DNA of 64,000 bases from Pseudomonas japonica (GCF_900188455.1 NZ_FZOL01000004.1:248001-312000), one strand, 5' to 3'. Counted from the stretch's first letter, positions 39,595-48,675 are shown. Translations and numbers: made by a program. The notes: generated from the letters alone by a model not told the origin.

Positions 39595-41598
39595 ATGAGT
39601 TCTGCCTCCCTGATCAAGACCCCCGCCGAGAGGGTTCGGGTCAACAGCGTGGTGTTTTTCACCTCGACGCTGCTGATCCTCTGTTTGACTGCCTTGCTGA
39701 TCGCGGTCCCCGAAACCGCCGGTCGTGTGCTCGGACAGGCGCAAGCCTGGCTGTCGCGCAGCTTCGGCTGGTACTACATGCTGGTGATCGGCGGCTACCT
39801 GCTGTTCGTCATCGCCATCGCCTTCTCCCGCTACGGCAAGCTCAAGCTGGGCGGCAAGGACGACAAGCCGGACTTCAGCTACGGCGCCTGGGCCGGCATG
39901 CTGTTTTCCTCGGGCATCGGTATCTCGCTGCTGTACTTCGGTGCTTCCGAGCCGCTGGACCACTACTTCAATCCGCCGGGCGGCGCCTCGCCGAGCCTGC
40001 AGACAGCCCGTGAAGGCCTGCAGCTGACCTTCCTCCACTGGGGCCTGCACGGCTGGGCGATCTACGCCCTGGTCGGCCTCGCCGTGGCCTACTTCGCCTA
40101 CCGTCACAACCAGCCGCTGGCCCTGCGCTCGGCGCTGTATCCGCTGGTCGGCGAGCGCTGGGTCAAGGGTGCGGCCGGGCACATGGTCGATATCTTCGGC
40201 ATGTTCGTGACCCTGCTGGGCCTGGTGACCAACCTCGGCATCGGCTCGATGCAGGTGTCGTCCGGCCTGGAATATCTGTTCGGCATGGAGCACAGCAACA
40301 CCAACCTGCTGATCGTGATCCTGGTGATGAGCACCGTGGCGACCATCGCCGCGGTGTCGGGTGTCGAGAATGGCATTCGCCGCCTGTCCAACCTGAACAT
40401 CCTGCTGTTCAGCGGCCTGCTGCTGTTCGTCCTGCTCAACGGCCCGACCCTGCACCTGCTCAACGGCTTCGTGCAGAACATCGGCGACTACCTCAACGGT
40501 GTGGTGCTGAAGACCTTCGACCTGTACGTCTACGAAGGCGACGCGGCCAAGTCCGAGCGCTGGCTGGGCCTGTGGACCGTGTTCTACTGGGCCTGGTGGA
40601 TCTCCTGGGGTCCGTTCGTCGGCATGTTCATCGCGCGGATTTCCCATGGCCGTACCGTTGGCGAGCTGGTTGCCGGCGTGCTTCTGATTCCGCTGGGCTT
40701 CACCCTGGCCTGGCTGTCGATCTTCGGTAACACCGCGCTGGACCTGGTGATCAACCAGGGGGCCGTGGAACTGGGGCGGACGGCCCTGGAACAGCCGTCG
40801 ATGTCGATCTACCAACTGCTGGAACACTTCCCGGCGGCGAAGATCGTCGTGGGTGTCGCGGTATTCGTCGGCTTCGTGCTGTTCCTCACCCCGGCCGACT
40901 CCGGCGCGGTGATGATGGCCAACCTGTCGTGCAAGGGCGGCAACGTCGACGAAGACGCGCCGCACTGGCTGCGTATCCTCTGGTCCGCGATCATCACCCT
41001 GGTGACCATCGGCCTGTTGTTCGCCGGCAATTTCGAAGCCATGCAGACCATGGTGGTGTTGGCTGGCCTGCCGTTCTCGGTGGTGCTGGTGGTGTTCATG
41101 TTCGGCCTGTACAAGGCGATGAAGCAGGACAGCCAGATCGAACAGGAGCAGGCCGAACTGGCTGCCCGTGGTCGTCGTGGCTTCAGCGAGCGCCTGAGCC
41201 AGCTGGACCTGCAGCCGACCCAGGCGATGGTCCAGCGCTTCATGGACAAGCAGGTCAGCCCGGCGTTGAAGGATGCCGCCGAGCAGCTGCGCAACATGGG
41301 GCTGAACGTGCAGACCCGCGTGGGCCAGTCGCGCGAGGCCATGGGCCTGCGCATCGAGATGGAAGAGGGCAACCCGTTCGTCTACGAAGTCAGCCTCGAC
41401 GGCTACCTGGCCGCGCCGAGCGAAGCGCCGGTGGAAGGCGAGAGCGAAGTGCGCCAGCGCTTCTATCGGGCCGAGGTGTACCTGCACAACGGCAGTCAGG
41501 AATATGACCTGATGGGCTTCACCCCGGAGCAGATCACCCGGGATGTACTGGATCAGTTCGAGAGTCACCGGCAGTTGTTGGGTCGGGTCTATAGCTGA
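39595..41598 (+). CDS. betT: BCCT-family choline transporter
   Basis: 667 residues, 12 TM helices plus a long hydrophilic C-terminus (about 510-667) that in BetT proteins senses osmolarity. BCCT signature residues are present (FYWAWWISWGPFVGMFIARIS in part, and GIGISLLYFGASEP near residue 105). It imports choline with protons or sodium across the inner membrane. ATG at 39595 has GGAG 10 bases upstream. It is divergent from betIBA under the BetI palindrome and ends at a strong terminator. Confidence 0.95.
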   Translation: MSSASLIKTPAERVRVNSVVFFTSTLLILCLTALLIAVPETAGRVLGQAQAWLSRSFGWYYMLVIGGYLLFVIAIAFSRYGKLKLGGKDDKPDFSYGAWAGMLFSSGIGISLLYFGASEPLDHYFNPPGGASPSLQTAREGLQLTFLHWGLHGWAIYALVGLAVAYFAYRHNQPLALRSALYPLVGERWVKGAAGHMVDIFGMFVTLLGLVTNLGIGSMQVSSGLEYLFGMEHSNTNLLIVILVMSTVATIAAVSGVENGIRRLSNLNILLFSGLLLFVLLNGPTLHLLNGFVQNIGDYLNGVVLKTFDLYVYEGDAAKSERWLGLWTVFYWAWWISWGPFVGMFIARISHGRTVGELVAGVLLIPLGFTLAWLSIFGNTALDLVINQGAVELGRTALEQPSMSIYQLLEHFPAAKIVVGVAVFVGFVLFLTPADSGAVMMANLSCKGGNVDEDAPHWLRILWSAIITLVTIGLLFAGNFEAMQTMVVLAGLPFSVVLVVFMFGLYKAMKQDSQIEQEQAELAARGRRGFSERLSQLDLQPTQAMVQRFMDKQVSPALKDAAEQLRNMGLNVQTRVGQSREAMGLRIEMEEGNPFVYEVSLDGYLAAPSEAPVEGESEVRQRFYRAEVYLHNGSQEYDLMGFTPEQITRDVLDQFESHRQLLGRVYS

Positions 41599-41610
41599 TC
41601 GTTGAAGTGG

Positions 41611-41646
41611 AAAAAGGGCCTTGCCGGTGACGGTGAGGCCCTTTTT
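41611..41646 (+). terminator. Rho-independent terminator after betT
   Basis: Stem AAAAAGGGCCT / AGGCCCTTTTT (11 bp) around a 14-base loop with a T run on the 3' arm, 12 bases after the betT stop. Confidence 0.88.
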
Positions 41647-41699
41647 TCATGGGGTTGCGGTGGGGCTGGTTTGTTGGTGATGGGGCCGCCTTATGGCTG

Positions 41700-42083
41700 C
41701 CAGGTGCCTGTCTTGAGTCTTGTGGCGCCCTTGAGATCGAGCGCCGTCCGCACGGCGCATCGCGGGCAACGCCCGCTCCCACATCTGTTGCAACGTACCT
41801 ATGTCTGTCAGGCCATGGTTGACCGCCTTGTTGGTTCGACTCGATACCGAGTCGAGCCCAACAGCCTTCCCGCGATGCATCGCCGAAAAAACAAAGGCTG
41901 ACAACTCAAATCCCACAGGCCATGGCACGTTGCAACGAATGTGGGAGCGAGCTTGCTCGCGAAGCGCCGTGCGGACGGCGCTCGATCTCCAGGACGCTAG
42001 AAGAGCATCGTCATGCACAGCGATGCGCCGCGCGGGCGGCGCTCGATCTTCAGGGCGCTGCAAGATTCAAGACAGGTACCTGG
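41700..42083. repeat. 384-bp long imperfect palindrome (MITE-like or nested REP element)
   Basis: The outer arms 41700-41758 and 42025-42083 are inverted copies matching at 51 of 59 bases, ending CCAGG...CCTGG. A second copy of the arm core (41964-41988) matches 41734-41758 perfectly over 25 bases in inverted orientation, and nested arms 41776-41798 / 41925-41947 pair too. The centre holds an 8-bp hairpin (TCGACTCG / CGAGTCGA at about 41835-41854). No ORF of substance is inside. It lies between the convergent ends of betT and cbcV. Confidence 0.7.
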
Positions 42084-42145
42084 CGGCCTTGACGCGGTTT
42101 CCCGGCAAGCCTTCAGCGATGCGTGAACAGGCGGGGTTTGGCGGA

Positions 42146-42188
42146 GTGGGACCGCTCTGCGGTCCTTCGCGAGCAAGCTCGCTCCCAC
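42146..42188. repeat. REP of the GTGGGAGCG-type
   Basis: GTGGGACCGCTCTGCGGTCC followed by TTCGCGAGCAAGCTCGCTCCCAC: a different REP family from the GTAGGAGC units elsewhere, here 41 bases after the end of the cbcV gene on its downstream side. Confidence 0.7.
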
Positions 42189-42228
42189 GGGCATGGGAGC
42201 TGGCCTGCAAGCGATGAGGGGCTTGAGG

Positions 42229-43404
42229 TCAGCCGTGGTTCTTGCCCAGCAGCGCGTGATACAGCTCGCTGTCGCCGAGAATGCCGACCACTTTGTTGCC
42301 TTCCTGCAACACCAGCTTGTTGCCGGTCTGGTAGCGGATCTGCAAGGCGTCGCGCATGCCGATGCTGGCGCTGACCAGGGTCGGTTTGCGGCCCAGTTCT
42401 TCCACGGCCTGGCCCGGTGCCCAGTTCTGCAGGTCGAGGCCGTTGACGCCCTGGCGCGCGCCCTTGATGACGCCGTCGGCCAGGTCCAGCCAGGAGTCGC
42501 CGCCCGGATCGATGCACACCGAGCCATTGACCCGCTTGCAGTTGTCCAGGGTACGCATCAGGCTGCGGCCGCACAGCACGTTGAGCGGGTTGGTGTGGGC
42601 GACGAAGGTGCGCACGTAGTCGTCCGCGGGGTTGAGCACGATCTCTTCCGGCTTGCTGTACTGGATGATCTTGCCGTCCTTCATGATGGCGATGCGGCTA
42701 CCCAGCTTCAGCGCTTCGTCGAGGTCGTGGCTGACGAAGACGATGGTCTTGCTCAGCTTGCGCTGCAGCTCCAGCAGTTCGTCCTGCAGGCCCTGGCGGA
42801 TCAGCGGGTCGAGGGCGGAGAAGGGTTCGTCCATCAGCAGGATGTCGGCGTCCATCGCCAGGGCGCGGGCCAGGCCGACACGCTGCTGCATGCCACCGGA
42901 GAGTTCGTCCGGCTTCTTGTTGCGCCACTGGGTCAGGCCCACCAGCTCCAGTTTCTCGTCCACCAGCTTGCGCCGTTCCTTCTCGGGCCGGCCCTGCATT
43001 TCCAGGCCGAAGCTGATGTTCTCGCGCACGGTCAGCCAGGGCATCAGGGCGAACTTCTGGAACACCATGGCGATGCGCTTGGTGCGCATCATCTTCAGTT
43101 CCGCCGGGGTGCAGTGGGCGATGTCGATGTGCGAGCCTTCGTGCTCGACGAACAGCTTGCCGCGGCTGACGGTGTTGAGGCCGTTGATGCAGCGCAGCAG
43201 GCTCGACTTGCCCGAACCGGACAGGCCCATCAGCACGCAGATCTCGCCCTTGTTGATATCCAGGTTGGCTTTTTCAACGCCCACCACCAGGCCGGTCTTC
43301 TTCAGGATCTGCTCCCGCGAAAGGCCCTGGTCAAGCAGGCTGAGGGCCTCCCGCGGTCGGTTGGAGAAGATGACGTCTACGTCTTCGAAGCGAATGATGC
43401 TCAT
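42229..43404 (-). CDS. cbcV: Choline/betaine/carnitine ABC transporter ATP-binding protein
   Basis: 391 residues. Walker A GLSGSGKSS, ABC signature LSGGMQQRVGLARAL, Walker B ILLMDEPFSALD. A C-terminal regulatory CBS-like portion (about 290-391) is typical of ProV/OpuAA-type ATPases. It powers uptake of choline, glycine betaine and carnitine at the inner membrane. 4-base overlap with cbcW shows operon structure cbcX-cbcW-cbcV. Confidence 0.95.
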   Translation of the reverse strand: MSIIRFEDVDVIFSNRPREALSLLDQGLSREQILKKTGLVVGVEKANLDINKGEICVLMGLSGSGKSSLLRCINGLNTVSRGKLFVEHEGSHIDIAHCTPAELKMMRTKRIAMVFQKFALMPWLTVRENISFGLEMQGRPEKERRKLVDEKLELVGLTQWRNKKPDELSGGMQQRVGLARALAMDADILLMDEPFSALDPLIRQGLQDELLELQRKLSKTIVFVSHDLDEALKLGSRIAIMKDGKIIQYSKPEEIVLNPADDYVRTFVAHTNPLNVLCGRSLMRTLDNCKRVNGSVCIDPGGDSWLDLADGVIKGARQGVNGLDLQNWAPGQAVEELGRKPTLVSASIGMRDALQIRYQTGNKLVLQEGNKVVGILGDSELYHALLGKNHG

Positions 43405-44246
43405 GCCTCACCCCTTACCTGTACATCGGGTTGTTTGCAGATACGGTCGAGCATGATTGCCAGCAGGACGATCGCCAGCCCGGCTTCGAAGCCCAGGGCG
43501 ATATCGGCAGTGTTCAGTGCGTTGACCACGGGTTTGCCCAGGCCGTCGGCACCCACCAGCGCGGCGATCACCACCATCGACAACGACAGCATGATGCACT
43601 GGGTGACACCGGCCGCGATGCTCGGCATCGCATGGGGCAGTTCGATACGGGACAGCAGTTGCCGGCGCGAGCAGCCGAAGGCCTTGCCGGCGTCGAGCAG
43701 TTCCTGGGGCACGTCGCAGATACCCAGGTAGGTCAGGCGGATCGGCGCGGCGATGGCGAACACCACCGTGGAGATCAGCCCGGGAACCACGCCCAGCCCG
43801 AACAGGGTCAGGGTCGGGATCAGGTAGACGAAGGTGGGGACCGTCTGCATCAGGTCGAGCACCGGGCGCATGGCGGTGTAGAACATCGGCTTGTGCGCCG
43901 CGACGATGCCCAGCGGCACGCCGATGGCCACGCAGACCAGGGTGGCGAACATCACCTGGGCCAGGGTCTCCATGGTTTCCTGCCAGTACCCCAGGTTGAG
44001 GATCAGCAGGAACGAGGCGACGCAGAACGCGGTCAGCGCCCACTTGCGCTGGATCAGGTGTGCGCCCACCGCGATCAGCCCGATGAGGACGAACGGATTG
44101 AACCAGGTCAGGGCCCCGGTCACGCCGTGGATCATCCATTCCAGCGCCGCGGCGAAGGCATCGAAGTAATTGGCGCCGTGTTGGGTCAGCCATTCAACGA
44201 AGGCCGCGATGTGCTGGCCCAGGGGTATTTTTTGATCGATCAGCAT
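43401..44246 (-). CDS. cbcW: Choline/betaine/carnitine ABC transporter permease
   Basis: 281 residues with 6-7 membrane helices and the permease EAA-type loop LDAGKAFGCSRRQLLSRIELPHAMPSI (quoted in part). ProW/OpuAB family. It forms the membrane channel for CbcX- and, as known in P. aeruginosa, also CaiX- and BetX-delivered substrates. Separated from cbcX by 69 bases that hold a hairpin. Confidence 0.94.
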   Translation of the reverse strand: MLIDQKIPLGQHIAAFVEWLTQHGANYFDAFAAALEWMIHGVTGALTWFNPFVLIGLIAVGAHLIQRKWALTAFCVASFLLILNLGYWQETMETLAQVMFATLVCVAIGVPLGIVAAHKPMFYTAMRPVLDLMQTVPTFVYLIPTLTLFGLGVVPGLISTVVFAIAAPIRLTYLGICDVPQELLDAGKAFGCSRRQLLSRIELPHAMPSIAAGVTQCIMLSLSMVVIAALVGADGLGKPVVNALNTADIALGFEAGLAIVLLAIMLDRICKQPDVQVRGEA

Positions 44247-44280
44247 GATAGCGAGCGTCCACCTGCAAGGATTCGGAAAC

Positions 44281-44310
44281 TCCCCGCGACGGTCGTGGCC
44301 GCCGCGGGGA
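44281..44310 (-). other. Intercistronic hairpin between cbcX and cbcW
   Basis: Perfect 8-bp stem TCCCCGCG / CGCGGGGA with a 14-base loop, no T run. Such hairpins after binding-protein genes commonly protect the 3' end and raise the binding protein over the permease. Confidence 0.6.
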
Positions 44311-44315
44311 CGTGC

Positions 44316-45263
44316 TTACTGCGTGAGTTTGGCCTTGGCGGCTTCCAGGCCGGGTTTGCCGTCAACGGTGGTGACCCCGGCCAGCCAGGTGTCGAGCACC
44401 TGCGGGTTCTTCTTCAGCCACGCCTTGGCGGCGGCGTCGGGCTTCATCTTGTCGTCGAGGACGTTGCCCATCAGGCTGCTTTCCATGTCCAGGGTGAAGG
44501 ACAGGTTCTTCAGCAACTGGCCGACGTTGGCGCATTCCTGTGCATAGCCCTTGCGGGTGTTGGTCAGGACCGTGGCCTTGCCGAAATCGGGACCGAAGTA
44601 GTCATCACCGCCAGTGAGGTACTTCATCTTGAAGCGGGTGTTCATCGGGTGCGGTTCCCAGCCGAGGAACACCACGGCCTGGTCGCGTTTCTGCGCACGA
44701 TCGACCTGCGACAGCATGCCGGCCTCGCTCGACTCGACCACCTTGAAGCCGGCGTCCTTCAGGCCGAAGGCGTTCTTGTCGATCATGCTCTGGATGGTGC
44801 GGTTGCCGTCGTTGCCCGGCTCGATGCCGTAGATCTTGCCGCCCAGTTCGTCCTTGAATTTCACGATATCGGCGAAGTCCTTCAGGCCCTTGTCGTACAG
44901 CGCCTGCGGCACGGCCAGGGTGTACTTGGCGTTTTCCAGATTGGCGCGCACGGTTTCCACGGTGCCGGCATCGCGGTACTGCTTGATGTCGTTTTCCATG
45001 GTCGGCATCCAGTTGCCGAGGAACACGTCCATGTTCTTGCCGTCGGCCAGCGACTTGTAGGTCACCGGAACCGAGATCATGGTGGTGCGGGTCTTGTAGC
45101 CAAGGGATTGGAGGACTGCGCTGGTCACCGCGGTGGTGACCGTGATGTCGGTCCAGCCGACATCGGAGAAGTTGACCGTGTGACATTGTTCAGGCTCCGC
45201 GGCCTGGGCCAGCACCGGAAGACTCAATAGCGCGGCCAGTAACAACGAGGGTGAACCTTTCAT
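44316..45263 (-). CDS. cbcX: Periplasmic choline/betaine/carnitine-binding protein
   Basis: 315 residues with a signal peptide (cleavage near AQAAEPEQ). OpuAC/ChoX-type binding protein: VNFSDVGWTDITVTTAVTSAVLQSLGY at the N-terminus and KIYGIEPGNDGNRTI around the hinge; aromatic residues W, Y and W (GWTD, FLGNWMP, FLGWEPHP) can form the cage for a quaternary ammonium. Start 45263 has AGGAG upstream. First gene of cbcXWV. Confidence 0.94.
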   Translation of the reverse strand: MKGSPSLLLAALLSLPVLAQAAEPEQCHTVNFSDVGWTDITVTTAVTSAVLQSLGYKTRTTMISVPVTYKSLADGKNMDVFLGNWMPTMENDIKQYRDAGTVETVRANLENAKYTLAVPQALYDKGLKDFADIVKFKDELGGKIYGIEPGNDGNRTIQSMIDKNAFGLKDAGFKVVESSEAGMLSQVDRAQKRDQAVVFLGWEPHPMNTRFKMKYLTGGDDYFGPDFGKATVLTNTRKGYAQECANVGQLLKNLSFTLDMESSLMGNVLDDKMKPDAAAKAWLKKNPQVLDTWLAGVTTVDGKPGLEAAKAKLTQ

Positions 45264-45361
45264 GTATGGACTCCTGAGTGTTTTTTTTCGGATGTCCCAG
45301 GGACCGCCGTGCTTTATCTCTGCATTCGGTCGGGCCGGCTGCCGGACGACAGCGGGACGAG

Positions 45362-45380
45362 TGCCGTGCAATCGAGTCGA
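45362..45380 (-). promoter_or_regulatory. Candidate GbdR site upstream of cbcX
   Basis: TGCCGTGCAATCGAGTCGA (plus-strand reading), about 100 bases upstream of cbcX, matches 47402-47420 in front of gbdR at 18 of 19 bases. Both genes belong to the GbdR regulon in P. aeruginosa, so a shared activator site is a reasonable inference. The 45264-45710 gap otherwise holds the hairpin at 45513 and the sdaB ribosome site. Confidence 0.5.
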
Positions 45381-45512
45381 TAACGATCATCTACCAGCGA
45401 AAAACAAACGCCTACAGGGTGCGTCGTAACCAGTACAGGCAGGGTCGCATCCAGTGCCGATGAGGTCGTTTATGGATCAAACGGCCCCGATACAGGCTCC
45501 TTCCCGTGAACT

Positions 45513-45535
45513 GCGCCGCAAAAAACGGCGCTTTT
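45513..45535 (+). terminator. Terminator-like hairpin in the sdaB leader
   Basis: Stem GCGCCG / CGGCGC with a 7-base A-rich loop followed by TTTT. It lies about 180 bases before sdaB and could attenuate a leader transcript or end a cryptic one. Confidence 0.4.
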
Positions 45536-45710
45536 CGACCCGCCGCGAGGGGCGGCGTTGCTGGACAAGAGTGGGTCGGTTGCAGACGTCAGAGGTACCG
45601 CCAAAAGCCTGATGATGCGCGGAATCGGCGGATTGCCGCCCAGTCAGCGTAGCAGCTGTGGCACCCCTGTCCGGGCTGCGCGCACCTGCCCAATCAGGAG
45701 GTTCGTGGCC

Positions 45711-47087
45711 ATGGCCATCAGTGTGTTCGACCTGTTCAAGATCGGTGTCGGCCCGTCCAGTTCCCATACCGTCGGGCCCATGCGCGCCGCCGCCCTGTTC
45801 GTCCAGGGCCTGCGCGAACGCGGCGAGCTGGAACGGGTGCGGCGCATTGAAGTACGCCTCTATGGATCGCTGTCCGCCACCGGTGTCGGACACGGCAGCG
45901 ACAACGCGGTGATCATGGGCCTGATGGGCGAGTGGCCGGATGCGATCGACCCGTCCACCATCTCTCAGCGTATCGCTGAATTGCGCGAAACAGACACCTT
46001 GCAGCTCGATGGCCGGTTGCCCGTCGAGTTCGTCTGGAGCCGCGACATGTGCCTGCTCGACGAGAACCTGCCCTACCATCCCAACGCCATGACCCTGGTC
46101 GCCGAGCACGCCGAAGGCGAGCTGCACAGCGATACCTACTACTCGGTCGGTGGCGGCTTCGTGGTCGATGCGGCCCAGGCTGCCAGCGGTGTGCTGGACA
46201 GCGACACCACCGTGTTGCCCTACGATTTCAACAGCGCCGCGGAGCTGCTCGAACGCTGCAAGCAAAACGACATGCGCGTGTCGCAATTGATGCTGGAAAA
46301 CGAGAAAGTCTGGCGCAGCGAGGCGGAGATTCGCGCGGGTCTGATGAAACTCTGGAAGGCCATGCAGGAGTGCGTGGAAAACGGTCTCAAATATGAAGGC
46401 ACGCTGCCCGGCGGACTCAATGTGAAGCGCCGCGCGGCCAAGCTGCACCGCAGCCTGCAGGAGCTGGGCAAGCCCAACGTGATCGGCTCGACCCTGAGCG
46501 CCATGGAATGGGTCAACCTGTATGCCCTGGCGGTCAACGAAGAGAACGCCGCCGGCGGGCGCATGGTCACCGCGCCGACCAACGGCGCGGCGGGGATCAT
46601 CCCGGCGGTGCTGCACTACTACATGCGCTTCAGCGACGAAGTCAGCGAGGCCTGTGTGGTGGACTTCTTCCTCGGTGCCGCGGCGGTCGGGATCCTGTGT
46701 AAGAAGAACGCTTCGATTTCCGGCGCCGAAGTGGGTTGCCAGGGCGAAGTCGGTTCGGCCTGCGCCATGGCGGCGGCGGGGCTGGCCGAAGTGCTCGGGG
46801 CGACCCCGGAGCAGTTGGAGAACGCCGCGGAAATCGGTCTGGAGCACAACCTCGGCCTGACCTGCGACCCGGTCGGCGGGCTGGTCCAGGTGCCGTGCAT
46901 CGAGCGCAACGCGATCGCCGCGGTGAAGGCGATCAACGCCGCGCAGATGGCCCTGCGCGGCGACGGCGAGCACTTCATTTCCCTCGACCGGGTGATCCGC
47001 ACCATGCGTGATACCGGTGCCGACATGCACGACAAATACAAGGAAACCTCGCGCGGCGGCCTGGCGGTCAGCGCCATCGAGTGCTGA
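45711..47087 (+). CDS. sdaB: L-serine ammonia-lyase (L-serine dehydratase)
   Basis: 458 residues, iron-sulfur serine dehydratase: N-terminal [16 protein letters not shown], and C-terminal cysteine-containing segments [23 protein letters not shown] and [19 protein letters not shown] (quoted in part) for the 4Fe-4S cluster. It converts serine to pyruvate and ammonia, the exit of glycine betaine carbon after demethylation to glycine and conversion to serine. ATG 45711 sits 9 bases after AGGAGG. Placed directly before gbdR as in other pseudomonads. Confidence 0.96.
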   Translation: MAISVFDLFKIGVGPSSSHTVGPMRAAALFVQGLRERGELERVRRIEVRLYGSLSATGVGHGSDNAVIMGLMGEWPDAIDPSTISQRIAELRETDTLQLDGRLPVEFVWSRDMCLLDENLPYHPNAMTLVAEHAEGELHSDTYYSVGGGFVVDAAQAASGVLDSDTTVLPYDFNSAAELLERCKQNDMRVSQLMLENEKVWRSEAEIRAGLMKLWKAMQECVENGLKYEGTLPGGLNVKRRAAKLHRSLQELGKPNVIGSTLSAMEWVNLYALAVNEENAAGGRMVTAPTNGAAGIIPAVLHYYMRFSDEVSEACVVDFFLGAAAVGILCKKNASISGAEVGCQGEVGSACAMAAAGLAEVLGATPEQLENAAEIGLEHNLGLTCDPVGGLVQVPCIERNAIAAVKAINAAQMALRGDGEHFISLDRVIRTMRDTGADMHDKYKETSRGGLAVSAIEC

Positions 47088-47351
47088 TTTCGCTGCGCTG
47101 TTTTTGTTCATTGCTACGCACCCGCGCCGCCTTTTGGCGCGCGGGTTCGGAAGCGTCTTTCACGCATTGGAAACAATTCCCGCAGTACCAGCGGTGACAT
47201 TCTGATGTGTCGTTTCTGGGTATCCCACGCAGTGGTGATACCGATCTGCCCACGAAATCGCTGGGCATGCTTTGGCCCGCGCCTCTTCGCCTGATTTTCG
47301 TGCCGTTGCAAGTCGCTTCTTAGACGTATCGCGACGTCGCTTTCAGGATTT

Positions 47352-47388
47352 ATTGAATGCCCATTCAATTTCCGGCACGGCAATTGCG
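47352..47388 (+). promoter_or_regulatory. Sigma-54 promoter of gbdR with adjacent palindrome
   Basis: CGGCACGGCAATTGCG at 47373-47388 has GG and GC exactly 10 bases apart, a -24/-12 element (GGCAC-N5-TTGC). Directly upstream lies a perfect palindrome ATTGAATG-CC-CATTCAAT (47352-47369), whose ATTGAA/TTCAAT half-sites match those of the BetI operator. I recall that P. aeruginosa gbdR has a sigma-54 promoter controlled by NtrC/CbrB, IHF and BetI, which agrees. The rest of 47088-47485 shows a weak hairpin at 47120-47146 and nothing else clear. Confidence 0.75.
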
Positions 47389-47401
47389 AGTGGAATGGCC
47401 A

Positions 47402-47420
47402 TGCCCTGCAATCGAGTCGA
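47402..47420 (+). promoter_or_regulatory. Second copy of the cbcX/gbdR shared motif
   Basis: TGCCCTGCAATCGAGTCGA lies just after the predicted gbdR transcription start, differing by one base from 45362-45380. In this position a bound regulator would hinder transcription, suggesting negative autoregulation. Confidence 0.45.
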
Positions 47421-47485
47421 CAGGGCCCATAACAAGAAAAGCCCACGCCTGGGGCGCAACCTGCTTTGTGTGAGGAGAGATCGCG

Positions 47486-48589
47486 ATGACGTCGTACAAC
47501 TCCGGGACCCAATCCCAAGCCCGCACACCTCAATCCATCGGCTTTCTGCTGCTGGACAATTTCACCCTCATTTCCCTGGCTTCCGCGGTGGAGCCGCTGC
47601 GCATGGCCAACCAGCTGTCCGGTCGCGAGCTGTACCGCTGGCATACCCTGAGTGTGGATGGTGGTCAGGTGTGGGCCAGCGACGGTCTGCAGATCACCCC
47701 GGACGCGGCGATGCACAAGGCGCCACCGATGGACACCGTGATCGTCTGCGGCGGCATCGGCATTCAGCGTACCGTTACCCGCGAACACGTGACCTGGCTG
47801 CAGAGCCAGGCCCGCCAGTCGCGCCGTCTGGGCGCGGTGTGCACCGGCAGTTGGGCGCTGGCCTGCGCCGGGCTGCTCGACGGTTTCGACTGCAGCGTCC
47901 ACTGGGAATGCCTGGCGGCGATGCAGGAAGCCTTCCCGCGGGTGAGCATGAGCACGCGCCTGTTCACCCTCGACCGTAACCGTTTCACCAGTTCCGGTGG
48001 CACCGCGCCGCTGGACATGATGCTGCACCTGATCAGCCGCGATCATGGCCGCGAGCTGTCGGCGGCGATCTCGGAAATGTTCGTCTACGAGCGCATCCGC
48101 AACGAGCAGGATCACCAGCGTGTGCCGCTCAAGCACATGCTCGGCACCAACCAGCCGAAGCTGCAGGAAATCGTCGCGTTGATGGAGGCCAACCTGGAAG
48201 AGCCGATCGACCTGGACGAACTGGCGGTGTACGTCTCGGTATCGCGGCGTCAGCTGGAGCGGTTGTTCCAGAAATATCTGCATTGTTCGCCGTCGCGCTA
48301 CTACCTGAAGCTGCGCCTGATTCGCGCACGGCAGCTGCTCAAGCAGACGCCGATGTCGATCATCGAAGTGGCCTCGGTGTGCGGCTTCGTGTCCACCCCG
48401 CACTTCTCCAAGTGCTACCGCGAGTACTTCGGCATTCCGCCGCGGGATGAGCGTGTGGGTTCGAATACCGCGCAGCAGGTGGCGATGATGCCGATTCCGC
48501 AGGCGCTGGTGCTGTCGCCGATGGCCGGGCCGATGGCGGCGCTGAGCCAGGCGCGCAACGAGTCGACGTTTGCCAGTGTGAGGTTGTGA
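47486..48589 (+). CDS. gbdR: AraC-family glycine betaine/dimethylglycine regulator
   Basis: 367 residues: an N-terminal DJ-1/PfpI-like (GATase-1) domain (about 15-200, with GAVCTGSWALACAGLLDG) and a C-terminal AraC HTH (about 225-325, ending ASVCGFVSTPHFSKCYREYFGIPP). It senses glycine betaine or dimethylglycine and activates betaine, choline and carnitine genes including cbcXWV and sdaB. Ribosome site GAGGAGAG precedes the ATG. Located next to sdaB, and paralogous to CdhR at 52923. Confidence 0.95.
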   Translation: MTSYNSGTQSQARTPQSIGFLLLDNFTLISLASAVEPLRMANQLSGRELYRWHTLSVDGGQVWASDGLQITPDAAMHKAPPMDTVIVCGGIGIQRTVTREHVTWLQSQARQSRRLGAVCTGSWALACAGLLDGFDCSVHWECLAAMQEAFPRVSMSTRLFTLDRNRFTSSGGTAPLDMMLHLISRDHGRELSAAISEMFVYERIRNEQDHQRVPLKHMLGTNQPKLQEIVALMEANLEEPIDLDELAVYVSVSRRQLERLFQKYLHCSPSRYYLKLRLIRARQLLKQTPMSIIEVASVCGFVSTPHFSKCYREYFGIPPRDERVGSNTAQQVAMMPIPQALVLSPMAGPMAALSQARNESTFASVRL

Positions 48590-48611
48590 TCGGAACCTTG
48601 TGCTGAATGTG

Positions 48612-48670
48612 AGGGCCTCATCGCGGGCAACGCCCGCTGTGGGAGCGGGCGTTGCCCGCGATGAGGCCCT
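48612..48670. repeat. Perfect 27-bp inverted repeat after gbdR (REP-derived, terminator-like)
   Basis: Arms 48612-48638 and 48644-48670 are perfect complements (AGGGCCTCATCGCGGGCAAC...) around a GTGGG loop. It lies between the convergent ends of gbdR and the small gene at 48676, so it probably blocks read-through from both sides. Confidence 0.75.
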
Positions 48671-48675
48671 TCAAT

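Noticed and set aside
39490..41568. Minus-strand open frame of 692 codons opposite betT
   Set aside because: His/Gln-rich shadow; betT has clear BCCT motifs, ribosome site and terminator.
45477..47111. Minus-strand 544-codon frame opposite sdaB
   Set aside because: Shadow of a well-defined serine dehydratase gene.
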